From NCBI GenBank assembly GCA_003194525.1, contig NBIV01000097.1, forward strand, positions 176,306-240,305: a stretch of 64,000 nucleotides of DNA, given 5' to 3'. This stretch comes from Gracilariopsis chorda. Taxonomy: Eukaryota; Rhodophyta; Florideophyceae; Gracilariales; Gracilariaceae. Position numbers and translations under genes: made by a program. Shown here piece after piece: positions 1 through 8,777 of the stretch. Below the pieces are notes generated by a model. The model was given only the letters and a program-made list of their open reading frames with translations, searched no databases and was not told the DNA's origin. Numbering within the stretch: the first letter of the stretch is position 1; each line of letters begins with the position of its first letter.

Positions 1-1266
1 CAGCTCTGTCTCTCCAGACCGAGTCGTCCGTTAGTATTGGATACTACTCCATCACACTGTCAGCTGTCCAATCCGCTTTACCATCCGCTTTCCGCCCAGC
101 GTTTACCCACCAACTTTTCCAACTGCGAGCAGCTGGCACACAAGATGGTCGTATGCGCACTTGGTCCGGGCCTCATTCGGGAAAACCCGTCATGTCCAAC
201 CGTTCGCCCGATGGACGACTATTCGGAGCAGTCGACGTGGTTGCCGGGTGTTTCGATAGTGGTTCCAGAATACCCGTACCCGAAGAACATCTACCATTTT
301 GCCAACGTCGTGGCGCAAATCGCGCATGTGGCAGACCATCTTGCCACATTGCTTCCAGATCAAAACGTCTCCACCCTCAACTTGGTCATGCACGGCGCCG
401 AGAACAAGCAGCAATGGCAGTCTTCACTGTTCGAGTTAACGCTTCGTCGAAGAATCAAGTCAAAGTATCCCAACACAAAGGTGCACTACATGTCGGAAAG
501 TAAGGAGCACTTGTGCATGAAGAATGCCATCGTGATGGGGCGACGTGGTCATGTTAATGTATGGCCGTTTGCCAACTCCACGTTCGTTCCGACGGACGGC
601 TACAGCATTCCGGCGGACGCGGTACGGTTTAAACGCGCCGTGTTCGACGAGGTGGGTATAAAATGTGAACTGCCGTCTGGTGCATCTGGAAAGAGTTGTT
701 TACCGCCCAAGAGAGTTGGTTATGCGCGGCGTTCCTCAGGTTCAATGCGGTCATTTCCTGACCAGGATGAGAAATGGTTTGTGTCCATGTTGGAGGAGGA
801 GTGCACGCGTGCCGGATTTGAGCTGAAATCATTCATGACAAAAGCTGAACAACCGTTGGAAGATCAGGTGCGCACGTTTGCGGAGGTTGGGTTGGTGGTT
901 GGAATCCACGGTGCAAACCTGGTGAACTCATTGTTCATGAGGCCGTTTTCGGGTTTGTTAGAAGTGTTTCCGACCGAGGCGGTGAACCGATGCTACTACG
1001 CGGGCTCCAACTCTGGGCTACGGTACTTTGCTCACGAAAGCTCGACGCGGGCTAGTGCGGAGGAAAGTGGGTGTCCGGAGAACAATCGATGCAGGGAACA
1101 ACTTCGACATCGAAAGGTTAAGCTTGGTGCGCAGGATGATCGCAACACGATTCAGGCATATGTTCGGGAGGGAATTGAACACATTGAAAAGTTGCATGCA
1201 CGGTTTGGTGAAGGAGTTGAGGTGAGACTTGATGAGGATAGTGGGTTTTATCGTATTGTTGGATAG
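1..1266 (+). CDS. GT61-family glycosyltransferase (5' partial)
   Basis: The reading frame is open from the first base of the window to a TAG at 1264-1266, so the gene starts upstream and its N-terminus is missing. The first in-frame ATG, at about 145, lies inside sequence that already looks coding. The C-terminal half carries the signature of the DUF563/GT61 family: a glycine/histidine segment reading GLVVGIHGANLVNSLFM at about 895-945, followed by LLEVFP. Family members move xylose, arabinose or GlcNAc onto glycans or proteins in the ER or Golgi lumen and are type II membrane proteins. Any membrane anchor here would lie outside the window. The acceptor and sugar cannot be read from the sequence. 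The next gene converges from the right with about 800 bp between stop codons. Confidence 0.8.
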   Translation, partial: QLCLSRPSRPLVLDTTPSHCQLSNPLYHPLSAQRLPTNFSNCEQLAHKMVVCALGPGLIRENPSCPTVRPMDDYSEQSTWLPGVSIVVPEYPYPKNIYHFANVVAQIAHVADHLATLLPDQNVSTLNLVMHGAENKQQWQSSLFELTLRRRIKSKYPNTKVHYMSESKEHLCMKNAIVMGRRGHVNVWPFANSTFVPTDGYSIPADAVRFKRAVFDEVGIKCELPSGASGKSCLPPKRVGYARRSSGSMRSFPDQDEKWFVSMLEEECTRAGFELKSFMTKAEQPLEDQVRTFAEVGLVVGIHGANLVNSLFMRPFSGLLEVFPTEAVNRCYYAGSNSGLRYFAHESSTRASAEESGCPENNRCREQLRHRKVKLGAQDDRNTIQAYVREGIEHIEKLHARFGEGVEVRLDEDSGFYRIVG

Positions 1267-2070
1267 TCTTTTTGTTTATTTTGTTTGAGGACATTGCTTT
1301 GCTGTGTGTGTGTGTTTGTATGACGTTGCCAACGGACAGCGTGGTCCGTATCGAGGGCAGTTTGTAGTGAGGGGTGCGTGCAAGTAAAATGGGAATCTAC
1401 TCGTAGTGAGCGCGGCAGGTACAACAACAGTTCGATGCAGCGGATGCATGAACGGAGTGGATTATAGAAACGGAAATAGCTGTACGGCTGTTCCCTTTTC
1501 GTGCCAGGGAAAGACTCGTGACGCGGGTACCCAAGGGTACCGCTGTAACCAGCGGAGCGTTTGTACGTTCGCAGATCTGCACGGGACAGGCGCACAGAAG
1601 AGGGCAAGTTGTGCGCGTTGTATTGAATCACGATTCGCTGCGAAGCTACAACTGTAAGGCCGGCGCCCGCAGAGTATCGATCGTATCGGGGATAAGTTAA
1701 GTATATATATACCTGTAGTATGTACGTTGGTGTACAGAACGTGGACACTCTGCAAAGGTGCGGGAATGGCGCGGGAATGAGCGCGCACAACCGTCTGCTG
1801 CAGGCGCTGCTGAACGGTTGACCAGAGCGCGGCCACGTAACCATTGCATAGTACGCATACAGACTAACACTACAAGGGTGCACCCAGAGTGTTGTTTGGG
1901 CGCGTTTACATCTCTCTCAAAAGCTGCAAGCAGAGGCGATGACGCGCATGCTCTATGTACAACGCAACGAAATCTAAAGCGGTGTGGTCGTCCAACGCGG
2001 CCGCGCTATATATGCAAAAGGGAGAACGCAATTGACGCCACATGCAAAAGTTAGCTCATCAATACTCATT
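1267..2070. other. Intergenic stretch between convergent genes
   Basis: No convincing gene. It holds a short (TG)n run near 1300-1318, two GGTACC palindromes four bases apart at about 1527-1543, and AT-rich TATATA runs near 1701 and 2007. Open frames here have no recognisable domain and overlap one another in several frames. Confidence 0.6.
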
Positions 2071-3159
2071 TCAGTTGGACGGACACGAGTTCAACGCCGC
2101 GTTCCACTTTCCGCCATGCGCGCACGAAAAGTCGGAACACGGGAACAGAATAACGCCGTGCAACACAACCTTAGTACTACGTCCTCCAACCTTCACTTCA
2201 TACCGCTTTCCAGCCTCCAGCGCATCCCGCGTAGAGAACACATGTCCGTCAAAGTCAACAGTGTACACGGTTTTGGAGCGCCCGTTCTTGTTGTGGTACG
2301 CCTTGTTCATTCCGGCAGCGCCGGGGCGTGTCTTGGAACCCTGCACAAGCGTGAACGGCACGTTTGCAATTTCTACCCACACGTCGTTGTGTTCGGTGCC
2401 GTGGTCGGTGGTCATGTCCACCGTGAGTGTGTAGCGCTTGGACTCAGTGGGTGTGAAGGCGTAGCGCAGAGTTGCCACTCCCGGCTTGTCGATTCCTGTG
2501 GATGGGTTGTTGCGCTTGTATGCCATGCCGTTGGACACGAGCTCCCAAGCGCCGGTTTTCTCCATGTACTTGGTTGCGTCGATGTAGATGCACGAGGAGG
2601 ACGACGACGCGGTTGCGGTGTCGTACGCTGTGCTGCTTGTTGCAGCGGTTGTGGTGGGAGGAACGGTAGTGGTCGCTGCAGCGGTTGTGGGCGGAGGAAC
2701 GGTGGTGGTACTTGCAGCGGTTGTGGTCGGCGGAACGGTTGTGGGCGCAACGTCTGATCGCGGGCCGCTCGGATCGGGGCATGCAAAGGTGATGGTGGAA
2801 GCAACCGAATCGCCGTTACTCAACACGCACGACACCTTGGTAACGCGCGCGCGAGTAATCCAAGGTCTAGCTCCAGCCTTAAAAGTATCGCCTTTCAGAG
2901 TGTACGGCATAACCCGTTCCGTACGTTCAAAGTCGCCGTCGATGTAAAACGAGGCCGACTTGACATGTTTGTCGGCGCCAGGTAGACACACCACGGTTAA
3001 AGGGGACGGGATATGTTTCGGACAGAGGGTTGATTCGGACTGCAACAGCGGACCGGGCTGCCAGTTTGACATACGACCTGGTACGGACGCCTGGTAGATG
3101 CGCAGCGTTTGGCAATTGGCCAGAGCGAGAAGCAGGGGTAGCACGACGAGGCGAAGCAT
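2071..3159 (-). CDS. Secreted two-domain protein with Thr/Pro linker
   Basis: A 362-residue protein starting at an ATG (3157-3159). Residues 1-16 form a signal peptide ending at ANC-Q. An N-terminal Cys-containing domain (about 17-130) is followed by a low-complexity linker (about 137-186) with three near-copies of a TTVPPxTTAA unit, a likely site of dense O-glycosylation. The C-terminal domain (about 187-362) is rich in short beta-like segments (RYAFTPTESKRYTLTVDM) and ends in a Cys-rich tail. A linker between two globular modules is typical of secreted carbohydrate-active or cell-wall proteins, and the C-terminal module could be a carbohydrate-binding jelly roll. That is inference; I do not recognise the family. 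A TATA box lies about 90 bp upstream. Confidence 0.75.
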   Translation of the reverse strand: MLRLVVLPLLLALANCQTLRIYQASVPGRMSNWQPGPLLQSESTLCPKHIPSPLTVVCLPGADKHVKSASFYIDGDFERTERVMPYTLKGDTFKAGARPWITRARVTKVSCVLSNGDSVASTITFACPDPSGPRSDVAPTTVPPTTTAASTTTVPPPTTAAATTTVPPTTTAATSSTAYDTATASSSSSCIYIDATKYMEKTGAWELVSNGMAYKRNNPSTGIDKPGVATLRYAFTPTESKRYTLTVDMTTDHGTEHNDVWVEIANVPFTLVQGSKTRPGAAGMNKAYHNKNGRSKTVYTVDFDGHVFSTRDALEAGKRYEVKVGGRSTKVVLHGVILFPCSDFSCAHGGKWNAALNSCPSN

Positions 3160-3247
3160 GATATGTATCGGGAGTGGATGAAGGAGGGGGTCGACGACGT
3201 TGAGAGTGGCGGGGGTGGGAGGGGGCGGGTGGGGTGCGAACAGCCCG

Positions 3248-3254
3248 TTTTATA
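3248..3254 (-). promoter_or_regulatory. TATA box inside an inverted repeat
   Basis: On the minus strand this reads TATAAAA, about 90 bp upstream of the ATG at 3159. It sits in the loop of a perfect 6-bp inverted repeat, AGCCCG ... CGGGCT (3242-3261). Confidence 0.6.
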
Positions 3255-3418
3255 GCGGGCTGAGGACGGAGTCATTTTGAGGGGCGGCGTGCACGTAGCG
3301 GACGGGGGGAGGCGAAGGCGGACGCATGTGTACGGCGGCGCGCCGTTAACGGCGCGCGCCCAAATCGTGGCAGTCGCACACACAACCGTTCACGCTGCGC
3401 GCTGAATTGTGCGCTGCT

Positions 3419-3436
3419 GCGCGCGCGCGCGCGCGC
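3419..3436. repeat. (GC)9 run
   Basis: Uninterrupted GC dinucleotides with Z-DNA-forming potential, about 260 bp upstream of the secreted protein gene on the minus strand. Confidence 0.9.
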
Positions 3437-4160
3437 AACGTCTTCGGCGCGGCGCTCTTCCGCGTGGACAGGTGGCCATGGCTACAGGTGGCCACGGCTA
3501 CAGGTGGCCACGTGCCAAAGTACAGGTGGACACGTGGACGGACGCTGCTCGCGCTCGCGGCGCGCTCGCGGCGCCCCTCTGGCGTGGCACTGCCAAATTC
3601 GGACGGCGGTTGAATTTGGTGCGCAAAGTTTACAACGATGCAACAAAGTAAAGTTAGATACAGTATGGAATAAACTACATGCATACTGTACAGTAGTATG
3701 TAACTTTAGCACGTCATCGTCGCGAGCGAGACGTGCTTGGCAGCCGCCACCACAAGTCCACCGCGCGCGCCAATTATGTGTTCGTCCTGCGAGGCTTGAG
3801 GAAAGCGTCATTTCGAGGCGTGCCGTTGGCGTCGAATCTGCGCCATGTGCTCTTTCACACAACCTCCCCTTCCGAACGCGCGTTACCAACGTGGCCGCAA
3901 ATCCGTTTCTCCGCGCCCAAACCTGTCTTGCTGCGCTTCTCGCGCTTCGGCCGCGCTTACAAATCGTAACTGACCGCTTGCAGATTCAGCCCCGTCTCCC
4001 GTCATGCGCTTACCTGCGTTCTGTCGCACTTGTTCTGCAGCGCGTGTGCTCTTTGAGCAAACCATTCGCACGCACTCCGACGCGCTTGCTTCGTTGCGCC
4101 CTCTCTTCCGCTTCGCATCAACATGTACCTGTGCATAACAACTCGCTTGCATCGTTCCAC

Positions 4161-4214
4161 ACTCCACACACTCCACACACTCCACACACTCCACACACTC
4201 CACACACTCCACAC
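4161..4214. repeat. 9-bp tandem repeat, six copies
   Basis: Exact ACTCCACAC units. They produce the spurious His/Thr/Pro and Trp/Ser/Val repeat frames on the two strands. Confidence 0.95.
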
Positions 4215-4756
4215 AACAAGCTATCACCGTTGGCAGCTCACCATGGACAACAACCACATGCGCTTCAAGCCATCCCACTCATCAATCCGCCCGTCAGCCC
4301 CCTTGGTCGTCCTGCTTGACGCTGTGTGCCTGATCAGCTTTGCGTTTCAAACCATTTGCACCATCTCCTTGTCCAATCACAGAAACCATAGTAAAGCCAC
4401 CACTCCTTCATGCGAATACCATAGCTTGTCCACCCAAGTCGCCAATTCCATGCATTGGCTAACTCACCACAATGAACTGTGCCTCGGCCCTTCGGGCTCA
4501 GAGCTGACCCCCCGCTAACCAACGCATCGTCCACTGCATACTACCCTTGTAGCTCTATCCAACGCCCCGGAGGGGCGAGGTCCGGCAATCAGCGATGCGC
4601 GTTTACTGTAATGTGCGCACTGACAGTGATCACAGAAACAAAACTTGACACCTCTTTACGCTCCCCGTTCGCCACCGCGGAGACCGCCGCCGGAGGCCAC
4701 AACGTCCGAACAGAACGTCTGCGTTTGTAAATGTGACAGCTCCCAACAGCCAAGTC

Positions 4757-5398
4757 ATGCGACCGCTCTTCATCCCCGCGCTCTCCGTTCGATTCATAAG
4801 CCGTCGTAGACAACGCTCTCTTCAGCATTCTTCCCGCATGTCCCTCGACATTCCCACCATTCGAGCTGCCCGCTTCCCGGCCACAGCCGACCACGCAGCC
4901 ACGCTGCTCGGCACCACCAAGCCCACTCCCTCCTTGGACGACGCGCTTTTGCGGGAGCTATTCTCGTCGTCTGATGGCGCCCGGGGCGCTTTGGTGGCCG
5001 TATTGTCCTACCCGTCAATTCCCCATTGCGATGACCCGCTGGATCAGAAGCTCGCTTCAGTTGTTTCTGAGATCGCAAGTCGAGATGATGAGGCGGGAGC
5101 CACTTTGCGGACGCTGCTGGTTACGAACGTGGTCATGCCCAATGCCATGACCGTAACCTATAGGCAACTCGGCAAGACGCAACTCATGGAGGCAAGTGCG
5201 ATGACGGCCAGGAGAGCCGCCAACTTGCTGCGTATCGTTTCAGCGGATCAGAAAGTGAAGGATATAGCTAGGGAGTTTGTCAGAGGACTTAGAGACGACT
5301 TGGGCACGTTTGGTGCTTTCGCCACCAAGTGGCAATACGGGAAAGGTGAACGGGAGCAAGCCATCAAGGGAATAGGCGAAGCTGTGGACGGTATCTGA
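4757..5398 (+). CDS. Hypothetical protein, 213 residues
   Basis: The frame runs to a TGA at 5396-5398. The first ATG is at 4757; a second at 4838 (MSLDIPTIRAARFP) would give 186 residues. The segment between them is Arg/Ser-rich (FISRRRQRSLQHSSR) and would suit a mitochondrial or plastid targeting peptide, which is inference. The rest is a predicted alpha-helical soluble protein with a conserved-looking core (ATLRTLLVTNVVMPNAMTV) and a charged C-terminal helix, no membrane segment and no Cys motif. I do not recognise a family. It ends 52 bp before the convergent fucosyltransferase-like gene. That it is a real gene rests on length, non-repetitive composition and ATG context. Confidence 0.55.
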   Translation: MRPLFIPALSVRFISRRRQRSLQHSSRMSLDIPTIRAARFPATADHAATLLGTTKPTPSLDDALLRELFSSSDGARGALVAVLSYPSIPHCDDPLDQKLASVVSEIASRDDEAGATLRTLLVTNVVMPNAMTVTYRQLGKTQLMEASAMTARRAANLLRIVSADQKVKDIAREFVRGLRDDLGTFGAFATKWQYGKGEREQAIKGIGEAVDGI

Positions 5399-5450
5399 CA
5401 CCGTATCTCGGTCACCAGTCAAGCGAGAACAATCGTCATCTGCTTTAGCT

Positions 5451-6776
5451 TTACTCTGATTGCAACAAGTTCTCTTCCTTTTCGAACCATTCTGGCGCGT
5501 TCAGCCTCTCCTTGTCCTCGTAGTATCCCAGGTCCTGGCATTGATCCACGAGAACACAGCTCCAATCACTGACCTTTCCCATCGTGCGACGCTTGAAGTA
5601 CACAGTGCCAGACCAAGTGCTGGCGAAATCACCCACAAATACATGCGCATTGATGGCGAGTTCGCGTTCGACAAAATTTTCCATCGCTTCGTCAAGTCCC
5701 CCGACTCGAGGAAGCACTCTGATGTGTGCCTGGAATTCGTTTTCAAGCGATGCCATGGTCTGAGGAGGGACATATGGACTGGCCGCAATGTAGAGAGACG
5801 TGCTGTTTGCGGATCGCATTTTGCGGACAACTGCACCAACCAGCGCTGAGGGTGTAACATAAACGACTGTATCATTGGACCCGATGTTCAGTTTCCTTCG
5901 GATACAAACGCCACCATGTTCGGTGTCGCATTCGTGTTCATCGTATCGTAAATGAAGCAATGTCATACGAGACGCCCACGAGTTGCGCATCATCTCTTTC
6001 ACGATGGGCGCAGCTTCCACGTAGTGAAGCACACTGTATACATACTGGTGGGCACGATGTCCGGAGAAAGAGAATGAATGGCCATCAACAATGACACATG
6101 CATCTCGCAGCTGTCTGAGTTCATGGACAAGTGCTGGATCACCAGCGGTAGAAAACTTCATATGATGCCGGTGTACAGAGATTCTGGACATGGCTCGGTC
6201 TGCACACTGACCGACAGTTTCGGAAGGCTGTTTATCGCCGGCCATCTGACAGACGATCTGAAGCAGCCTGCTTGATGGAAGCAGTTTTCCAGCGCCTCTG
6301 CGCACAAGATATACATGAGTTATGCCCCGGCGACAAGACGATGGAAGTTGTTCTGACAGAGGAGCAAAGCGAGCCATGACGCCAAGATCCCAGAAGTTCT
6401 GCGCCGGATGTTCTTCAGAGCGATGCGGAAAGCGGGGTAGTCGACGCGCTGGTATTGTTGGAGGGACGAGAACGAGACCGGTTTGACGGGCCAGTATGAG
6501 GGCTTGTAACAAGAAGTAAATCTGATTTCCGATGCCGCCATGAGTAACAGTTAGAAGTGCAGGCTGGTGGGAGTGCGGAATGGAGAGCGGGAGATGATGG
6601 GCAATGAGCAAACATAGCGCGAAAACTGCGAGCACGTGGAGGGGTTTAAGCAGACGACGCTTGCTTACGGGAGGTCTGCTTGGAACGATGGAAACCACTC
6701 TGCGTTGCGGCATGGGGAGACGTGTGAAGTAGGGATATGAAGATGGGCTGGAGTCATGTTTGCGGACAGAAGGCAT
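5451..6776 (-). CDS. O-fucosyltransferase-like type II membrane protein (copy 1)
   Basis: The first ATG (6774-6776) gives 441 residues. A cytoplasmic tail rich in Arg/Lys/Pro is followed by one membrane anchor at about 46-62. The luminal domain opens with THGGIGNQIYFLLQAL (about 79-94), the GDP-fucose binding motif type (G-G-x-G-N-Q) seen in protein O-fucosyltransferase-like enzymes. HLRYDEHECD (275-284) matches the second conserved motif (HxR...D/E), and GDFASTWSG (about 382-390) the third. Known relatives transfer fucose from GDP-fucose to proteins or glycans in the ER or Golgi. The acceptor cannot be told from the sequence. A paralogue of exactly the same length lies 675 bp upstream on the same strand. 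Confidence 0.8.
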   Translation of the reverse strand: MPSVRKHDSSPSSYPYFTRLPMPQRRVVSIVPSRPPVSKRRLLKPLHVLAVFALCLLIAHHLPLSIPHSHQPALLTVTHGGIGNQIYFLLQALILARQTGLVLVPPTIPARRLPRFPHRSEEHPAQNFWDLGVMARFAPLSEQLPSSCRRGITHVYLVRRGAGKLLPSSRLLQIVCQMAGDKQPSETVGQCADRAMSRISVHRHHMKFSTAGDPALVHELRQLRDACVIVDGHSFSFSGHRAHQYVYSVLHYVEAAPIVKEMMRNSWASRMTLLHLRYDEHECDTEHGGVCIRRKLNIGSNDTVVYVTPSALVGAVVRKMRSANSTSLYIAASPYVPPQTMASLENEFQAHIRVLPRVGGLDEAMENFVERELAINAHVFVGDFASTWSGTVYFKRRTMGKVSDWSCVLVDQCQDLGYYEDKERLNAPEWFEKEENLLQSE

Positions 6777-7451
6777 CAGAGTGAAGTCTGGCAACTTTCT
6801 TGAATGCTAGTGGCTGATGAACTGCAAGTGTGCGAGAGTTACGATGTGAAATGCAATGGGGGTGGGACTCGCCCTAAAAGGGTTTGTTATGATGTCTATG
6901 ATGTGTCAGCAGCCAACGGAGGAGAAGAGCAAATCCCGTGAGAGCACGACGTGAAACGATGTATACAAGGGCACGTGTGTCACGGGTACAAAGGTAGTCT
7001 ACACAAGAAGTCGTGGAAAGGTCAGGCGTTTTTATAGGGTTGCAAGAAACAAGTACGCTTTGGAAAACTATGAGGGGGCGCGAAGGATCGTGTGTACATA
7101 TGGCGACGAACGATGCGTGTACTGCAGCCGCGACGCACGACAGGGGCCCGTTGTTAAGAAGGTTTGATCTGAACCAACCCAACAGTGTTTCCGACGGTTG
7201 CCGTGCAGACATTTGTCGCAGGGTGGCTACCGGAGTTTCGCCGATCGTAAGTCAAGGATGCTCCACTTTCATCCACTTTCATCAATTTGGCAGCTCTTCC
7301 GCAATGACCTCAAACGTACCTGCACGAAGATGGAACATCTCACCTTTGTACAAAAAGTCCCAAGCTCTTGTTCTGGTGTTGAGCAGGAGTACTTCCCATT
7401 CCGAAATGTTTCTATACCCAGAGCCACGCGTGATGATGGACGAGAGTCACA
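6777..7451. other. Spacer between the tandem fucosyltransferase-like genes
   Basis: Should contain the promoter of copy 1 and the 3' end of copy 2. I see no TATA box, repeat or open frame with a recognisable product. Confidence 0.5.
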
Positions 7452-8777
7452 TCATTCCGAGTGACTTATGTTGTACATCTTCTCGAACCAGTGCGGATTG
7501 TTGAGCTTCCCGTTAAGGGTATGAAATGCCAAGTCGGTGCACAGACCGACGACCTTACAGCTCCACGCACTCTTCTTTCCCATGGTGCGCCTCTTGTAAT
7601 ACACGTTTCCCGACCAAGTACTACCAAAGTCGCCGATAAAAACCTGCGCATTAATCGCAAGTTCCCGTTCCACAAAGTTCACAATCGCTTCATCTGATGC
7701 CTGAAACCGCTCGACAACTTCGATATCCTTGGCGAGCCGTTGTAGTAGAGGCTTCAAGATGCGTGTTGGTACGTAGGGGCTGGCTGCAACGTAGATTGAG
7801 GTGCTCTTCTCAGCATGCATTTTGCGAAGAATAGCGTTCACTAAACCTCCCACCGGAACATACACCATTGTATCATTCTTTCGGGGCTCCAGTTTCCGAC
7901 GGATGCAAACGTTCGTGCGATTCGTATCGCAGTTGTGTTCATCGTAGCGAAGATGAAAAACAGTCATACCCGGTTTCCATAATTTGCGCATGAGCTCCTG
8001 TACATATTCTGATGCTTCCACATAGTGAAGCAAACTGTACAAGTAATTGTTTGCGATTTCGCCGGAAAATGTGTACGAGGGGCCGTCTATGACCACACAT
8101 CCTTCTCGTATCTGCCTCAACTCCTCTAACAGAGAATCATCGCCCGCTAGAGAATGGTCAAGATAGATCTGCTTTATGAGTACTTTCCGTAGCGCTGTTT
8201 CCCCGCACTCTCGAACGCTTATTGGCTGTGTTTGGTTAGGGTCTAGATCGCATGCCAGATGAAGAAGTCCACTAGAAATCTGTGCTTCCACAAGCTTTTT
8301 CCCTCTTTGTAAGAGGAACGCGTTTGTTATGCCGTGGGCACATGATGGTGGCTGCTGTGAGGTCGTGGTGAAGCGGGACATCAATTTCAAGTCCCAGAAC
8401 TTGTCGGCAGGGTGGTCTTTAGAACTGTGTGGAATACCCTGTATATGGCGAGGGGGGATTGATGGGGGTACGAAGATGAATCCTGCTTGGCGAGCGAGCA
8501 TCATAGCTTCCAGTAAGACGTATATCTGGTTTCCAAGGCCCCCATGAGTGACAGTCAGAAGAGCTGGGCGGGATGAAACTTGAGACAGCTCTAGAAGTCG
8601 GGGAATTCTTAAATGCAGAAATGAGACAGCGATAAGTGTGAACAAAGAAAACAAAGACAAGAGCGAGGAAACGCCATGCTTGTCCTTGGACGCGGTTGAT
8701 TTCCGAGCGGTCGCGGTGTTGGGCTGAATGTTCGATGCCTGTGGCGAAATGGATTTACATGAGGTGGAGGAAGGCAT
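7452..8777 (-). CDS. O-fucosyltransferase-like type II membrane protein (copy 2)
   Basis: The first in-frame ATG (8775-8777) gives 441 residues, identical in length to copy 1 at 5451-6776, which supports both start choices. A Ser/Thr-rich cytoplasmic tail precedes one membrane anchor at about 36-56. The GGLGNQIYVLLEAMML motif (from about 79), HLRYDEHNCD and GDFGSTWSGNVYYKRRTMGK align with the same blocks in copy 1. Cys and acidic residues around the second motif are shared (RYDEHxCD...CIRRKL). The two genes are a tandem duplication that has diverged mainly in the tail and stem. As in copy 1, function is inferred from the GDP-fucose-binding family; acceptor unknown. Confidence 0.8.
   Translation of the reverse strand: MPSSTSCKSISPQASNIQPNTATARKSTASKDKHGVSSLLSLFSLFTLIAVSFLHLRIPRLLELSQVSSRPALLTVTHGGLGNQIYVLLEAMMLARQAGFIFVPPSIPPRHIQGIPHSSKDHPADKFWDLKLMSRFTTTSQQPPSCAHGITNAFLLQRGKKLVEAQISSGLLHLACDLDPNQTQPISVRECGETALRKVLIKQIYLDHSLAGDDSLLEELRQIREGCVVIDGPSYTFSGEIANNYLYSLLHYVEASEYVQELMRKLWKPGMTVFHLRYDEHNCDTNRTNVCIRRKLEPRKNDTMVYVPVGGLVNAILRKMHAEKSTSIYVAASPYVPTRILKPLLQRLAKDIEVVERFQASDEAIVNFVERELAINAQVFIGDFGSTWSGNVYYKRRTMGKKSAWSCKVVGLCTDLAFHTLNGKLNNPHWFEKMYNISHSE

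Larger units (their letters stand above)
3262..4756. repeat. Repeat-rich divergent intergenic region
   Basis: No gene recognised. Visible structure: (GC)9 at 3419-3436; a 16-bp tandem repeat (GGTGGCCAYGGCTACA) at 3471-3512, two full copies plus part; a 60-bp MITE-like inverted repeat with TAAAGTTA/TAACTTTA ends at 3649-3708; and six exact copies of the 9-mer ACTCCACAC at 4161-4214. The region separates two divergent genes, so both promoters should lie here. Long frames through it translate to repeats such as HTPHTP or WSVWSV and are not genes. Confidence 0.7.

Noticed and set aside
1248-1883. 211-codon minus-strand frame downstream of the GT61 gene
   Set aside because: It overlaps the 3' end of the GT61 gene, has mixed composition and no recognisable domain.
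2412-2804. Pro/Arg-rich and Val/Gly-rich frames overlapping the secreted protein gene
   Set aside because: Shadows of its Thr/Pro linker codons; the main frame has a signal peptide and TATA box.
3504-4319. 271-codon plus-strand frame and its minus-strand partners
   Set aside because: They run through tandem repeats (HTPHTP, WSVWSV) and lack a domain or consistent start.
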